Of a stretch of DNA of 64,000 nucleotides, positions 1-10,070 are shown piece after piece. Positions within the stretch are counted from its first letter, which is position 1, and every line of letters begins with the position of its first letter. Below the pieces are notes generated by a model. That model saw only the letters and a program-made list of their open reading frames with translations. It was not told where the DNA came from and did no database searches. A program made the position numbers and the translations under genes. The DNA is from Dyadobacter endophyticus (lineage in GTDB: Bacteria; Bacteroidota; Bacteroidia; Cytophagales; Spirosomataceae). The DNA is taken from contig NZ_BMIA01000005.1 of assembly GCF_014641595.1 (NCBI RefSeq), positions 434,001 through 498,000 on the forward strand, read 5' to 3'.

Positions 1-10
1 GGGCATTTCG

Positions 11-1579
11 TTACTGCCAAATGGCGTTCTGCTTTACATTCGGATTGCCCAGCAGCTCCTTTTGCGGCAGCGGCAGCACATAATCACGCTCCTTGGGTGC
101 GCGGTCGAGCTTGTACTTTTCGGCAAAGTGTTTGATCTCCTTTCCGAGGTAATCCTGCGGCCCGCCCAGCTTGCTTTTCCGGCGCAGCTCAGGGTACATT
201 ACCTGTTCAAAAACAAACTCCTGCATGCGCTCGTGGATGATCGCATCACGCAATGCCGCTTGACCGAGGCCTTTTAAAGCCGCCAGACCGGCGCGGGCGC
301 GGACCTTATTGATCGACGCGAATGCATCGCCCTGCCCGCTTTCGTTACAGGCCTCGGAATGGCTCAGCAGAATGTCGGCGAGGCGGATGTAAATCGTGTT
401 TTTCTCCGTAGCCGCATTGCTTTTATCGAGCTCGACGATCTTAGCCGCCCATGCTTTTCCGAAAATCATCTGCGCCGGGTCCTTCGGGTTCGCATCCGAT
501 TTCACGACGCCACCAAAACGCGAGAGGTTATAATCCGCCTTTTCGCTCCAATGCACGATCGGGTAAGTGCCGTTGATCTTCCCAAAACGGCCCGTTGGAT
601 AGCTCTCGATGAATGTTCCCTCAATACGCTTGTCTTTGGGATCATAACTCGCGCGGAATTCCTGGGTGGCGCTCAGCCAGCTCCATCCCGATCCACCCAG
701 TTCGCTTGGGAAATCCTCGGGATTGAAGTGCATCGAATGCACATTGAACTCATTCGGGTTGGCCGTGGCCGAAACCTGTGCTTCAAAGATCCTTTCGCCC
801 TGGTTTTCATGGGCAAGGTCAAAATTGTGGGAAAAATCGGCGAACAGCGTAATACCACTATTGTTGATAATATCCTCTCCAGTGGCCTTCGCTTCTGCCC
901 ATTTTTCATCCCAGAGCTGGGTTTTCATCAAAATAGATTTCGCTGCCCATTTCGTCGCACGGCCAATATCCGCACCGGTATAGCTGGCCGGCAGCAATTC
1001 CGCCGCCGCTTTGGTATCGGCATAAATTTGCCCGATCACCGCCGCTTTTCCACCGCTGTTGGACGGAAGCTCAGAAATATTCTGCGTCGATTTGGTCGTC
1101 AGCGGCACATTATCGAAATAGCTTATCAGGCTGTAATAATAGAACGCTCGCAAAAACAGCGCTTCCCCTTTTACCCGTTTGATCAAAGCGTCGTTCGCAG
1201 GATCTTTCATAGCTTCGGCAGTTTCGATGATCGCATTCGCCCGGTTGATCGATCGGTAGCAAATTCCCCAGTAAGCCTCGATGTATTCATCGGCCGGGTT
1301 CACATTGCCCAGGTTGTATTGCAGCGGCCCTTTCTCCCATCCTACCTGGTAACCTATCAGACATTCAAATACATAACGATCATAGAAGTAGCCCGAGTAT
1401 TGCGAATTGAGATCGTCGTAAACCGCATTCACACCCAGCGCGAGTTCCGTCGCCGTTTTGTAAAAGGTGTCAGGGTTGATAAAATCGGGTTTCTCCTTCA
1501 AATCCGAGCAGCCTGCAACAGCAAACAGCAATGCCGAAAGGCCCGTCAATCTGATTTTATATAAAAATGACTTTTTCAT
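11..1579 (-). CDS. SusD/RagB family nutrient-binding outer membrane lipoprotein
   Basis: This is the surface-exposed binding partner of the SusC-type transporter encoded directly upstream; such pairs import glycans or other large ligands across the outer membrane. The 522-residue product starts with a lipoprotein signal ending in the lipobox AVAGC (Cys about residue 24). It then has the family's N-terminal TPR-like part (DTFYKTATELALGVNAVYDDL) and the typical C-terminal RADILLSHSEACNE and VRARAGLAAL segments, near family length. It is the last gene of a minus-strand unit of sigma factor, FecR, SusC and SusD, with 26 bases between it and SusC. The ligand cannot be read from the sequence, and no glycosidase follows inside the window. 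Family assignment is firm. Confidence 0.95.
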   Translation of the reverse strand: MKKSFLYKIRLTGLSALLFAVAGCSDLKEKPDFINPDTFYKTATELALGVNAVYDDLNSQYSGYFYDRYVFECLIGYQVGWEKGPLQYNLGNVNPADEYIEAYWGICYRSINRANAIIETAEAMKDPANDALIKRVKGEALFLRAFYYYSLISYFDNVPLTTKSTQNISELPSNSGGKAAVIGQIYADTKAAAELLPASYTGADIGRATKWAAKSILMKTQLWDEKWAEAKATGEDIINNSGITLFADFSHNFDLAHENQGERIFEAQVSATANPNEFNVHSMHFNPEDFPSELGGSGWSWLSATQEFRASYDPKDKRIEGTFIESYPTGRFGKINGTYPIVHWSEKADYNLSRFGGVVKSDANPKDPAQMIFGKAWAAKIVELDKSNAATEKNTIYIRLADILLSHSEACNESGQGDAFASINKVRARAGLAALKGLGQAALRDAIIHERMQEFVFEQVMYPELRRKSKLGGPQDYLGKEIKHFAEKYKLDRAPKERDYVLPLPQKELLGNPNVKQNAIWQ

Positions 1580-1605
1580 AAAAAACTGATTTTCAATTTG
1601 AAATA

Positions 1606-4600
1606 TTAAATACCAAGATTAACGCCCACTGTGAACATGCGCGACCGCGGGTAAGCGTCGTAATCGTCGCCGCGGTTGAGGTTGTTCTGGCCCTGGTTGT
1701 TCACTTCGGGGTCGAAACCTTTGTATTTGGTGATCAGAAAGAGGTTCTGCCCGCTCACATACACGCGCGCGTTGCGGATGTAGGCGCTCTTGATCGGGAG
1801 TGTGTACCCGAGTGAGAGGTTCTGAAGGCGTACGAACGAGCCGTCCTGGATGAAAAATGACGACCGGCGGAAAGAAATGAAATCGCGGCGGCCATCAATT
1901 ACCGGACGGGGAGCATTCGGATTTTCCGGCGTCCACGAGTCTGTCAGGATATTGGCGATTTGATTGATCTTTTGCACGCCGTCACCCATTTCGGATTGTT
2001 GCAGGTTGCGAATCTTGTTGCCATGCACGCCCCGGAAAAACACCGAAAGGTCGAAGCCTTTGTATTTCAAACTGGTGTTGAAGCCCCAGGTCAGTTTCGG
2101 GTTCGGGTCGCCGATGATCTTGAAATCGTCCGTCGTATACTTGCCGTCGCCGTTCACGTCCTCATATTTGGGGTAACCTGCTCTTGCTGAGTAGCTCTTG
2201 CCTTCCTCATCCGACTGAAACAAACCGACGTAGTTATACCCGCTCCAGACGCCGATCGGATTGCCGCCCTGTACCCAGCTGCCCAGCACACCGAGGTGAC
2301 CGCTGGTACTGTTGGAAAAGAATGGCGTGCTCATACCGAGGTCGAGGATTTTATTACGCAAAACGGACACGTTGCCACTCACATCCCAGGTCAATGCACT
2401 GGTACTGATCAACTTATAGCTAGCCGAGAATTCGAGACCCTTGTTACTCAGCGAGCCGGAGTTAAGCATAATAGTGCTGAAACCGGTGCTTTGCGGGATG
2501 GAAACATCTAGCAGCAGGTCCGTGGTTTTGTTTTTAAATGCGTCGATTGTCAAGCTCAAACGATTGTTCAGCAATGCGAAATCGAGACCGACATTCAGCA
2601 TCGAAGTACTTTCCCATTTCAAATCCGAGTTCGGGATGCGGTTAGGCGCATAGCCTGAAACCAGTGACGGCACTCCCCCGAAAACATAATTATAAGGTAC
2701 CAGGCCAGCAACCGAGCGGTACACCGGAATTTGCGAATTACCGGTAAGCCCATAGCTTGCACGGATCTTGAAATCGTCGAACACCTTGCCAAGACCAGCA
2801 TTTTTGAAAAAATCCTCATTCACAACGCGCCAGCCGATTGCGGCCGAAGGGAAAGTCGCCCATTTGTTATTCGGCCCGAATTTCGAAGAACCGTCGCGGC
2901 GAAGCGTCACAGTAAGCAGGTAGCGATCTTTGAAGTTGTAATTGACCCGCCCCAGCATCGACATCAGCTCCCATTCAATGCGTCCGGAATTAGGTACCAA
3001 CGGTCGGCTGCCATTTTGCATATTCACCGCGTCGATATCGTCGGATGGAAGTCCGCGGGTAGCATTGGATTCGAAATAATTGATCTCCTTTTGATAGGTA
3101 TAGCCGAGTGTAACGTCGAGGTAATGCCCTTTGGCAACCTCTTTGTTGTAGGTTAAAATGTTCTCATTCAGGATATTATTCGAATTACGGTTCGCTTTCT
3201 GTAACTCACGGCCATTCTGGCGGCCGATGTAAGTGAAGTTGTTGTAGAATGTAGTCCGGCGTGCATTCACAATGTCGAGACCTAGACTGGTGCGGAATTT
3301 CAGGCCTTCCAGGATGTTCACACTCAGCGCCGAAGTACCGAAAAGGCGGTTGGTATAATCCTTGTCATAGCCCTCGGTGGCCTCTGCCAGTGGGTTGGTG
3401 AGAAAGCGCTGATCGTAACTTGCATATTGGTACGCGCCGTTCTGATCATAAACCGGGCCGGTCGGGTCAAGGCCCAATGCGGAGATTACAATGCCACCCG
3501 GTCCGCCGCGGTCGGTAGGCACATTGCTGCTCCCCGAGCGGTTGAACGACCAGCTATTTGTGAGCGTAGCCTTACCTTTGAGGAAATCGTTGTCCAGGTT
3601 CATCCGGAAACCGTAACGGTTGAAATCCGTATTTTTGATAATACCCTTGTTATTCAGATAATTACCTACAAATGCATAGCGCATTCCCTTGTTCCCGCCT
3701 GTAAACGATAGCTGGTGATTGGAAAGCCCGCCAGTGCGTGAAATCACGTCCCACCAGTCGGTACCCGCTCCAATCTGCGAGATTTGCGCGTCGGTATAGC
3801 GCGGGTTTCCTCCCTGGCTGCGTTCCAGCATATTAATGTAACGGGCATAATCGGAGCCGTTAAGGACCTTCACCTCGCGTGCGATGGTTTGGAACGAGTA
3901 CGAACCGTCGTAGTCCACGCGGCTCTGGCCTTCTTTTCCGCGTTTGGTGGTGATCAGGATCACGCCATTTGCACCGCGGGAACCGTAAATGGAGGTCGCC
4001 GAAGCATCTTTCAGTATTTCAATGGATTCGATTTCGTTGGGATTAATGGTCGCCATTGCATTGGTAGGCTGGCGGTTGCCGCTGGTACCCAATGCGCCAT
4101 TGTCGGGGTAAATAGGAAAGCCGTCGATCACGTACAGCGGCTCGCTGCCGCTATTAATGGAGTTGGCGCCACGCACACGAATCGAAATCCCTCCACCCGG
4201 CGCGCCCGAGGTTTGTGTCACCTGAACGCCCGGCGCCCGCGACTGTATCGCCTGGTCTACCGAAGTCACCGGCATTTCGCGGATCGCGTCGCCTTTAATA
4301 CTCGCCACCGATCCCGTCAGATCACTCTTCCGTACCGAACCGTAACCCACCACCACCACTTCTTCAAGCGCCTGGTTATCCGGCTGCATTACGACCGACA
4401 AATTCGTCTGCCCGCCGACGGTTACCTCCTGGGGTTTATAGCCTACAAAACTGAAAACCAGCACTGCATTCTGTTCGGCCACGTCGAGGCCAAATGCACC
4501 TTCCTGGTCGGTAGTAGTACCTTTTTGAGTCCCTTTGATGATCACACTCACACCGGGCAGGCCCGAATTGTTTTCATCCACCACCTTCCCTTTGATTTGC

Positions 4601-5034
4601 GCGACGGCTGGATTAACAATAGTTTCCGTCGCTTCGGGCTGTTGCGGCTCGGTAACAGCACCCGTTTCTGCCGTCAGCAAAATACGGCCTGCCGTTAGTT
4701 CATAGGCAATGTGGAGCGGATCAAGCAGGGAGCTCAACGCCGTCGACAGCTTCTGCCGGTTGATATGAACATCGATCGTCCGCTCGGCGCGGATATTCTT
4801 CTGGCTGTACGCAAACTTCACGTCGGCCTGCCCTTCGATGTCACGCAGGACATTTCTCAGTTCCGCATTCTGTGCATGGATCGTCACCATTCTCTCCATG
4901 ATTTCCTGCGCGCGCCCCTCGCTCGCTGCGTGGGTAAGCGTCGTGAAAACCACTGCAAAAAGGATTTGGGCAAATGTTATTTTCATGACCATGCATAGTG
5001 ATGCACACCATTTTAACTGTTGGGTTTTTTGCAT
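1606..5034 (-). CDS. SusC/RagA family TonB-dependent outer membrane transporter with STN domain
   Basis: TonB-dependent transporter pairing with the SusD lipoprotein downstream. From the ATG at 5034 it is 1142 residues: a signal segment (about 1-42), an STN domain (about 45-120), a carboxypeptidase-regulatory-like domain (about 145-230, GKVVDENNSGLPGVSVIIKG), then the SusC plug with EEVVVVGYGSVRKSDLTGS and the barrel. The STN domain marks transporters that signal ligand binding to an inner-membrane FecR, which fits the FecR and sigma genes just upstream. The frame stays open 34 codons upstream (to 5136), but that extension is not signal-like. A start at 4986 (MKITFAQILF) would also give a good signal peptide. 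Expression is probably under the linked ECF sigma factor. Confidence 0.95.
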   Translation of the reverse strand: MQKTQQLKWCASLCMVMKITFAQILFAVVFTTLTHAASEGRAQEIMERMVTIHAQNAELRNVLRDIEGQADVKFAYSQKNIRAERTIDVHINRQKLSTALSSLLDPLHIAYELTAGRILLTAETGAVTEPQQPEATETIVNPAVAQIKGKVVDENNSGLPGVSVIIKGTQKGTTTDQEGAFGLDVAEQNAVLVFSFVGYKPQEVTVGGQTNLSVVMQPDNQALEEVVVVGYGSVRKSDLTGSVASIKGDAIREMPVTSVDQAIQSRAPGVQVTQTSGAPGGGISIRVRGANSINSGSEPLYVIDGFPIYPDNGALGTSGNRQPTNAMATINPNEIESIEILKDASATSIYGSRGANGVILITTKRGKEGQSRVDYDGSYSFQTIAREVKVLNGSDYARYINMLERSQGGNPRYTDAQISQIGAGTDWWDVISRTGGLSNHQLSFTGGNKGMRYAFVGNYLNNKGIIKNTDFNRYGFRMNLDNDFLKGKATLTNSWSFNRSGSSNVPTDRGGPGGIVISALGLDPTGPVYDQNGAYQYASYDQRFLTNPLAEATEGYDKDYTNRLFGTSALSVNILEGLKFRTSLGLDIVNARRTTFYNNFTYIGRQNGRELQKANRNSNNILNENILTYNKEVAKGHYLDVTLGYTYQKEINYFESNATRGLPSDDIDAVNMQNGSRPLVPNSGRIEWELMSMLGRVNYNFKDRYLLTVTLRRDGSSKFGPNNKWATFPSAAIGWRVVNEDFFKNAGLGKVFDDFKIRASYGLTGNSQIPVYRSVAGLVPYNYVFGGVPSLVSGYAPNRIPNSDLKWESTSMLNVGLDFALLNNRLSLTIDAFKNKTTDLLLDVSIPQSTGFSTIMLNSGSLSNKGLEFSASYKLISTSALTWDVSGNVSVLRNKILDLGMSTPFFSNSTSGHLGVLGSWVQGGNPIGVWSGYNYVGLFQSDEEGKSYSARAGYPKYEDVNGDGKYTTDDFKIIGDPNPKLTWGFNTSLKYKGFDLSVFFRGVHGNKIRNLQQSEMGDGVQKINQIANILTDSWTPENPNAPRPVIDGRRDFISFRRSSFFIQDGSFVRLQNLSLGYTLPIKSAYIRNARVYVSGQNLFLITKYKGFDPEVNNQGQNNLNRGDDYDAYPRSRMFTVGVNLGI

Positions 5035-5208
5035 ATTTTTGAAGGTTCTATTTGTGAAAAACAGGACATCCGCCGGCTTATCATCTTTCCAGGACTTGTA
5101 AGCGGGCATTTTTCGAAGCCGGTAGTGGTGGTACACTATCGGTTTCTTTGTTTTTGGGTAACACGGTAGTTATAGTGCCATAGTTAAGGGTTTAGGTTTC
5201 GATAAAAC

Positions 5209-6261
5209 TCAGTCGCAGCCGCGGCCGTTGATCAGAATGCGTGTACCTTTCACTTCGTAATCAGCGCCGTTGGATTTGCAAACGAGCGCCAGCTTGTCGT
5301 AAAGCTGCATGTCGCTAAGGTCGCCGGTGAAGCTGCAATGCGCGATGCGGTCGTTCTCAAAAACGATCTCGATCCCATAGGCTTCCTGCAACGCCTGCGC
5401 TATTTTTTCCAGCTTTTCATCATTAAAAATCATTTTCGTTTCCTGTGCGGCCTGCGATGTTTTCACCGGCTCCGGCACCAGGCCGGTCATGAGGTGGCGG
5501 CTTTCGGAGAAATAGGTGACCCGCTGGTTGGGTGTGAGCACTACGCCGTTATCCTGATTATCGATCGAATCACTTTCACTGAATGCTTCCCGGTTTTCAA
5601 AAACGGAAACTTTTCCGGTCACAACTTCCACTTCCAGCGCCTTATCCTTTGTATTTGTTTTAATTCTGAAACTAGTCCCGAGTACGCGGGTAATAATTTT
5701 ACCGCTGTACACGAGGAAAGGCTGGTCGGGATTGCGGGTTATTTCGAAGAATGCATTGCCCGACAGCTGTACCGTTCGCTTATCGCCCGAGAATGTGGCC
5801 GGAAAAACAATGCTGGCGCCCGGTTCGAGGATAACCGTGCTTCGATCGCTGAGCGTTAGCCGCTTCGGCACATTCGTGTTGTTCTCTTCGGTAATCAGCC
5901 GGCCGTCCGGCGCCTGTACGAACATTTTTTCCCGCATCACTCCCTGCTTGGCTCCCCGATTTCCAAAGAATACCCAGAAACTAACCACGATCAGCACGGC
6001 CGCGGCAGCTGAAAGGTACACCGCCGCCCTGCTCCACCAGGTCCGGACAATAACCGGCTCAGCGAATTCTGCAACGGGGGTTTCATTGGCCAGTCTGCCT
6101 AACATTCTTTCCTCCATCTCGCGCTTTTCCTGGTCGTTGAGCACTTCCAGCCCATCAGCATTGAGGCTTTCATACCACAAATGGATTTTCAGCATTTCCT
6201 CTTTGGTACATTGCCCTTCCCGGTATTTCAGGAGCAGGGCCTGCCATTCCTTATTGTTCAT
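5209..6261 (-). CDS. FecR family anti-sigma factor
   Basis: Inner-membrane regulator that relays the signal from the STN domain of the SusC transporter to the ECF sigma factor. The 350-residue protein has a cytoplasmic N-terminal part, one membrane helix at about residues 79-100 (VYLSAAAAVLIVVSFWVFFG), a periplasmic FecR domain (about 115-220, with VTGKVSVFENRE) and a C-terminal DUF4974-like domain (KIAQALQEAYGIEIVFEN). This arrangement is standard for Bacteroidota FecR proteins. It sits between the sigma gene (198 bases upstream) and susC (174 bases downstream to the preferred start), in the usual order. The 198-base gap towards the sigma gene holds a polypurine tract. Confidence 0.95.
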   Translation of the reverse strand: MNNKEWQALLLKYREGQCTKEEMLKIHLWYESLNADGLEVLNDQEKREMEERMLGRLANETPVAEFAEPVIVRTWWSRAAVYLSAAAAVLIVVSFWVFFGNRGAKQGVMREKMFVQAPDGRLITEENNTNVPKRLTLSDRSTVILEPGASIVFPATFSGDKRTVQLSGNAFFEITRNPDQPFLVYSGKIITRVLGTSFRIKTNTKDKALEVEVVTGKVSVFENREAFSESDSIDNQDNGVVLTPNQRVTYFSESRHLMTGLVPEPVKTSQAAQETKMIFNDEKLEKIAQALQEAYGIEIVFENDRIAHCSFTGDLSDMQLYDKLALVCKSNGADYEVKGTRILINGRGCD

Positions 6262-6402
6262 TGATGTGTATCGGATAAAATCAGGCCTTTGAATGATAAG
6301 CCGAAGAAACAGCGCTATTCCCTAAATAGATTTAGAAAATATTTGAATAGTGCAATTAAACTACCCTTTTGGGGTGAAAGTTCCTTGAAAAAGATAATCA
6401 GG

Positions 6403-6455
6403 TAGAAGGGAGGAAGGAGGAAAGGGAGGATGGAGGAAGGGGAGGGTGAGAGGAA
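6403..6455 (+). repeat. Polypurine G-rich tract, copy 1
   Basis: A run made almost only of G and A lies between the sigma factor and FecR genes. It contains AAAGGGAGGATGGAGGAA (6421-6438), which recurs exactly at 10077-10094 in another intergenic gap. The many GG and GGG steps could form a quadruplex or triplex. On the minus strand, which is transcribed here, the RNA would be pyrimidine-rich. A role in terminating or uncoupling sigma factor and fecR expression is only a guess. Confidence 0.6.
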
Positions 6456-6459
6456 CAGG

Positions 6460-7035
6460 CTAGAACAACCCGGCAGCAGTCATGAGGAGGACCATCACCT
6501 CTTTCAAATGCGTCCGTACCAGGCGCACGGATTTGGTAAGATGGTATTCAACCGCCTTCTCCGACAGCCCGAAGCGGGTAGCAATGCGGGAAATGGGCCA
6601 GTATTCCAGCTTGTGCAAGCGAAAAATTTCGCGCGTTTTCTCGGGGAGGATGTGCAGGCATTCGTCGATCACGCGCAGCAAATCGTCCAGTGCAAGCTGA
6701 TTTTCAGTATTTAAGTCCTGAATATCGTGGAATGACCCGTAGTAATCAACGTACTCGAAAGTGCGGCCCTTGATGCGGATATAGTCGATGACCTCGTAAC
6801 GGACAGCGGAAAAAAGGTAGTAGTTCAAATTTTCGACACGCAGGGTATCCCGTTCCCGCCAAAGACGCAGAAAAATATCCTGCACGATCTCCTCGGCCGC
6901 CTCCTTGTTACGCAACTTGCGATATGCAACCAGGAACATATCGTACCAATAGGCCTTGTAAACCGTCGTAAATGCTTCCGCATCCCCATTTTGCAATGCG
7001 AGGAGCAGGTGGCCGGCTTTGTCGTTATCCACCAT
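6460..7035 (-). CDS. ECF RNA polymerase sigma factor (FecI-like, Bacteroidota type)
   Basis: Sigma-70 family factor expected to direct transcription of the linked SusC/SusD transporter. The 191-residue protein has region 2 (about residues 25-95, with the core-binding EIVQDIFLRLWRERD) and region 4 (about 125-180) ending in a helix-turn-helix, ISRIATRFGLSEKAVEYHL. It heads the sigma, FecR, SusC, SusD series, so ligand-responsive control by FecR is the likely mode. The start at 7035 gives a normal family length, and a TAnnTTTG element lies about 40 bases upstream. Confidence 0.95.
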   Translation of the reverse strand: MVDNDKAGHLLLALQNGDAEAFTTVYKAYWYDMFLVAYRKLRNKEAAEEIVQDIFLRLWRERDTLRVENLNYYLFSAVRYEVIDYIRIKGRTFEYVDYYGSFHDIQDLNTENQLALDDLLRVIDECLHILPEKTREIFRLHKLEYWPISRIATRFGLSEKAVEYHLTKSVRLVRTHLKEVMVLLMTAAGLF

Positions 7036-7074
7036 TTTGGCTGGTTATATTTCGTATGGGAAACAGGATTCTGG

Positions 7075-7082
7075 CAAAGTTA
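7075..7082 (-). promoter_or_regulatory. Promoter -7 element (TAACTTTG) for the ECF sigma gene
   Basis: Read on the minus strand this is TAACTTTG, an exact match to the Bacteroidota -7 consensus TAnnTTTG, about 40 bases before the sigma factor start. No clear TTG at -33 is visible. Confidence 0.5.
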
Positions 7083-7144
7083 TAATTATTTGTTTCTATT
7101 ATCCAGTAAATGCGTTTTCACTTTATTAATCCTGTATTGCACTT

Positions 7145-10054
7145 TCACTTGAAATTCAACAAATATCCCGTCAAATCGGCCAGATCCTGCTCATTAAGGC
7201 CCAATGCCGTCGGCTCAGGCATTAATGACGAGGGCATTTTCTCGCGGGTTTTGATCTGATCGGCTTTGATTGTATGCTGCTGGCCGGCGGCATCTTTCAG
7301 GACCACATTCGCGCCGTCGCTCATCAGGAAGCCGAAATAGGTATCGCCCTTTTTGGTCACGATCGTGTAGCTTTCGTAGCCGAAAACCATGCTGGCCGAC
7401 GGGTTCACGATGGCGTCGAGCAGCCCTGCTTTATCGAATTTCTTATGGATCGTAGTCAGATCCGGCCCGATTTCGGCACCGGTTTTGCCATGCTTATGGC
7501 AGGCGGCGCAGGTTGTCGAGAAGATTGTCTTCCCGTGTGCCGGGTCCGCAGTCATTCTTGAGATAAAATCGGTTTTCAAAACTTTGCCGTTTCTTGGAAA
7601 AAACTGACTCGCGACCACACGTACATTCTGATCCGGATTTTTGAAAATGATTTCACTGACGGCTCTGGCAATCGTGTCCGGCAGCTGGCCTTGCACGCGC
7701 ATGTCCACGAGGATATTGCCGCCATTCATGTCCGACGCCATTCGCCGCGCGGTTTCAATGCGCTGCGGCATCGGCTGCGCTTTGTCGGCGACGGTCTTTT
7801 TAAGGTCAAGCATGCGTTTGAAGGCGGGCGTCATTACCTGGGCGGTGGCTTCTTCCCAGTTCATTAAGTCGGCCCAATCGTTACTTTTGCGGAAGTTGAT
7901 CCAGTAGGAAGCCTGCGAAGCCACATCCAGCAAGGAGGATTTCGACAAAACGATCATCGCTTCGGCCGCTTTTTTATCTTTGATAAAACCAATGGCTGTC
8001 AATGCCTTACGGCGCTCGGGCTCCGAAACTTTGGCCGATCCGGCTCTCACTTTCAACTCCTCTACCGCCATCACCGGGTGCAATCGCCATGCCAGACCCG
8101 CACGCTGGGGTTTCCAGTTAGGCGGATCAGCCTTGAATGCCTCGCGTACGAATGCGTACACCTGGGCCTCCTTTCCGTCAGCCGCCGTCCCGATCGCTTC
8201 CAGCATCCATGGGTCTTTGCCGTCGTAGTTTTTAATAAGATTTGAAATGCTACTAGATGCCTGATCGTAAGGAACATCCCGCAATGCAATGCCCACTTCC
8301 CGCCTTACAGACGGTTCGGCGTCTTTGGACATTTGTTCGAAATAAGCATTAGCCTTACCCGTAGATTTGAGAGCTCGAAAAGCCGTGAGCCTGTGTTTTG
8401 CATTCGGCGACGACAGTAATTTCACCACTTCCGCATTGCCCTTGTCACCCAATTGTGCCAAAAGCCAGATAGCACGTGCCTGATGATAGGGATTTTCAGC
8501 TGTAAGTAATTGTTTTACTTCTTCTGCCGCGCTCGCTCCTTTCGCCCTTAACCCTTCAAAAGCCAAAGCACGGACATTAATAGCCGGGTTTTTCAATGCA
8601 TCGATAAGTCCCGCAGTGGTCGTGAAATCCAGCTTTGGCGTCGTTAGTTTCCTATTTTTGGGTGTTATGCGGTAAATGCGGCCGTAGCCCTTTTTGTCCT
8701 TCATCGCATGCCCGCCGACGACCGGATCGTACCAGTCGGCCACGTAAATGGCTCCATCGGGCCCCACGGCCACGTCCGACGGCCGGAACCATTTGCGGTA
8801 ATCCTGGTCGGTTTCGTACCATTCATACCGCTCCGAAACTTTGGGAAATGAGCTGATCAAATCGCGGCGGTTCAATGCAAAACCGGCTCCCTGCGGCTGG
8901 GGCTGGTAGCCGAAGACCACATTCCGGCCCGCTTCGCAGCTTAGCAATGTACCGCGGTAGCTTTTACCTAATTCATCTCCTTCATAAAACACAATTCCCG
9001 TCGGCGACCCCGCGCCGGAATTGTCGCCAGCCGGCATTACGCCCGGGTCTTCCTGATGCCAGTGGGTGGTGAAAATGTCCTGCCCAGGGCGGCGATCCGC
9101 TTGCCAGTAGCGGGTCCCGTCGGCCGAGAAGTAGCCTGCATTCCCATTTTCCTGCAAGAACGAAACGCGGCAGGTGATTACCTGATCGTCGTTATCGTTC
9201 TGCCACATATTGCCGTAGCTGTCGAGGCAAACCTCGTAGCTGTTGCGAAAGTTATGGCCAAGCACTTTCAGCCCGGTACCGTCGGGGTTAATACGCAATG
9301 CAAGCCCGCCGACCCAAATCCGGCCGTCGTCGGACTTCTGGTTCCCTTCGTTTTTCTTGTTATAAGGCGTGCCGCCGGTGTAAAGGCTGCCGCTCCGCAA
9401 TGTCCAGCCGCTTTTGTCGGTGACGTTATGCGGACCTGCGTTGCCGGTATTGAAATAATATTTCCCATCCGGCCCGACGATCAACGAATGCAACGAATGG
9501 TCGTGGTCGAAACCGCCGAAGCCGGTCAGAAAAACTTCACGTCGATCGGGTTTATCGTCGCCATTCGTGTCCGTGTACACAAGCAGGTTAGGTGCGCAGG
9601 AAACGATCGTTTTATTCCCGATTACCGCAATGCCGAGCGGGGCTGTCAGCAGCGAATCCTCCACATATACCTTCGAAGATTCGGCCCTGCCATCGCCATC
9701 TTTGTCTTCCAGGATCATCACCCGATCACCCTTCTGCTTGTGACTGAGGCGCTCGGCAGGTTTCGTATTGAAATCGCGGTAATTGACCGCTTCTGTGATC
9801 CACACCCGGCCTTCGGCATCGATATCCATGTTGGTCGGGTTATAAAACATGGGCGCTTCGGCCCATAATGTGGCTTCGAGATCGTCGGGCACGTACAAGC
9901 GTGAGGAGTCGCCGGCGGCAGAGACCGGTGCGGACGATTGTTTTGGTGGCTCCTGATGATTTTGAATTGAAATAATACCGAAAGCGGAAGCCAGTAAAAT
10001 ACTTCCTGCTAAAATACCGGTTTTACGGAGCGGTAATGCGCTGGTAATGTTCAT
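7145..10054 (-). CDS. PVC-type haem-binding protein: beta-propeller, HEAT repeats and C-terminal c-type cytochrome
   Basis: Predicted exported oxidoreductase-like protein of 969 residues. The order is an N-terminal signal or anchor (TGILAGSILLASAFGIISI), a membrane-bound-dehydrogenase type beta-propeller (about 50-465, with FNTGNAGPHNVTD and the YVADWYDPVVGGHAMKDKKGYGRIYRITP end), HEAT-like repeats (about 485-700), and a cytochrome c domain with the haem motif CAACH at 849-853. A later Met (SSLMPEP) may be the second haem ligand. This architecture is common in Planctomycetes and Cytophagales and is often encoded near sugar epimerase-like and DUF1080 proteins. The substrate is unknown. The upstream minus-strand gene encodes an exported isomerase-like protein, so joint work on a sugar derivative is plausible but not shown. 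Confidence 0.9.
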   Translation of the reverse strand: MNITSALPLRKTGILAGSILLASAFGIISIQNHQEPPKQSSAPVSAAGDSSRLYVPDDLEATLWAEAPMFYNPTNMDIDAEGRVWITEAVNYRDFNTKPAERLSHKQKGDRVMILEDKDGDGRAESSKVYVEDSLLTAPLGIAVIGNKTIVSCAPNLLVYTDTNGDDKPDRREVFLTGFGGFDHDHSLHSLIVGPDGKYYFNTGNAGPHNVTDKSGWTLRSGSLYTGGTPYNKKNEGNQKSDDGRIWVGGLALRINPDGTGLKVLGHNFRNSYEVCLDSYGNMWQNDNDDQVITCRVSFLQENGNAGYFSADGTRYWQADRRPGQDIFTTHWHQEDPGVMPAGDNSGAGSPTGIVFYEGDELGKSYRGTLLSCEAGRNVVFGYQPQPQGAGFALNRRDLISSFPKVSERYEWYETDQDYRKWFRPSDVAVGPDGAIYVADWYDPVVGGHAMKDKKGYGRIYRITPKNRKLTTPKLDFTTTAGLIDALKNPAINVRALAFEGLRAKGASAAEEVKQLLTAENPYHQARAIWLLAQLGDKGNAEVVKLLSSPNAKHRLTAFRALKSTGKANAYFEQMSKDAEPSVRREVGIALRDVPYDQASSSISNLIKNYDGKDPWMLEAIGTAADGKEAQVYAFVREAFKADPPNWKPQRAGLAWRLHPVMAVEELKVRAGSAKVSEPERRKALTAIGFIKDKKAAEAMIVLSKSSLLDVASQASYWINFRKSNDWADLMNWEEATAQVMTPAFKRMLDLKKTVADKAQPMPQRIETARRMASDMNGGNILVDMRVQGQLPDTIARAVSEIIFKNPDQNVRVVASQFFPRNGKVLKTDFISRMTADPAHGKTIFSTTCAACHKHGKTGAEIGPDLTTIHKKFDKAGLLDAIVNPSASMVFGYESYTIVTKKGDTYFGFLMSDGANVVLKDAAGQQHTIKADQIKTREKMPSSLMPEPTALGLNEQDLADLTGYLLNFK

Positions 10055-10070
10055 CGCGGGTTGTTAAAAA

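Noticed and set aside
359..1564. Plus-strand frame of 401 codons opposite the SusD gene
   Set aside because: It is a long antisense shadow of a strongly supported SusD coding region and has no protein-like pattern of its own.
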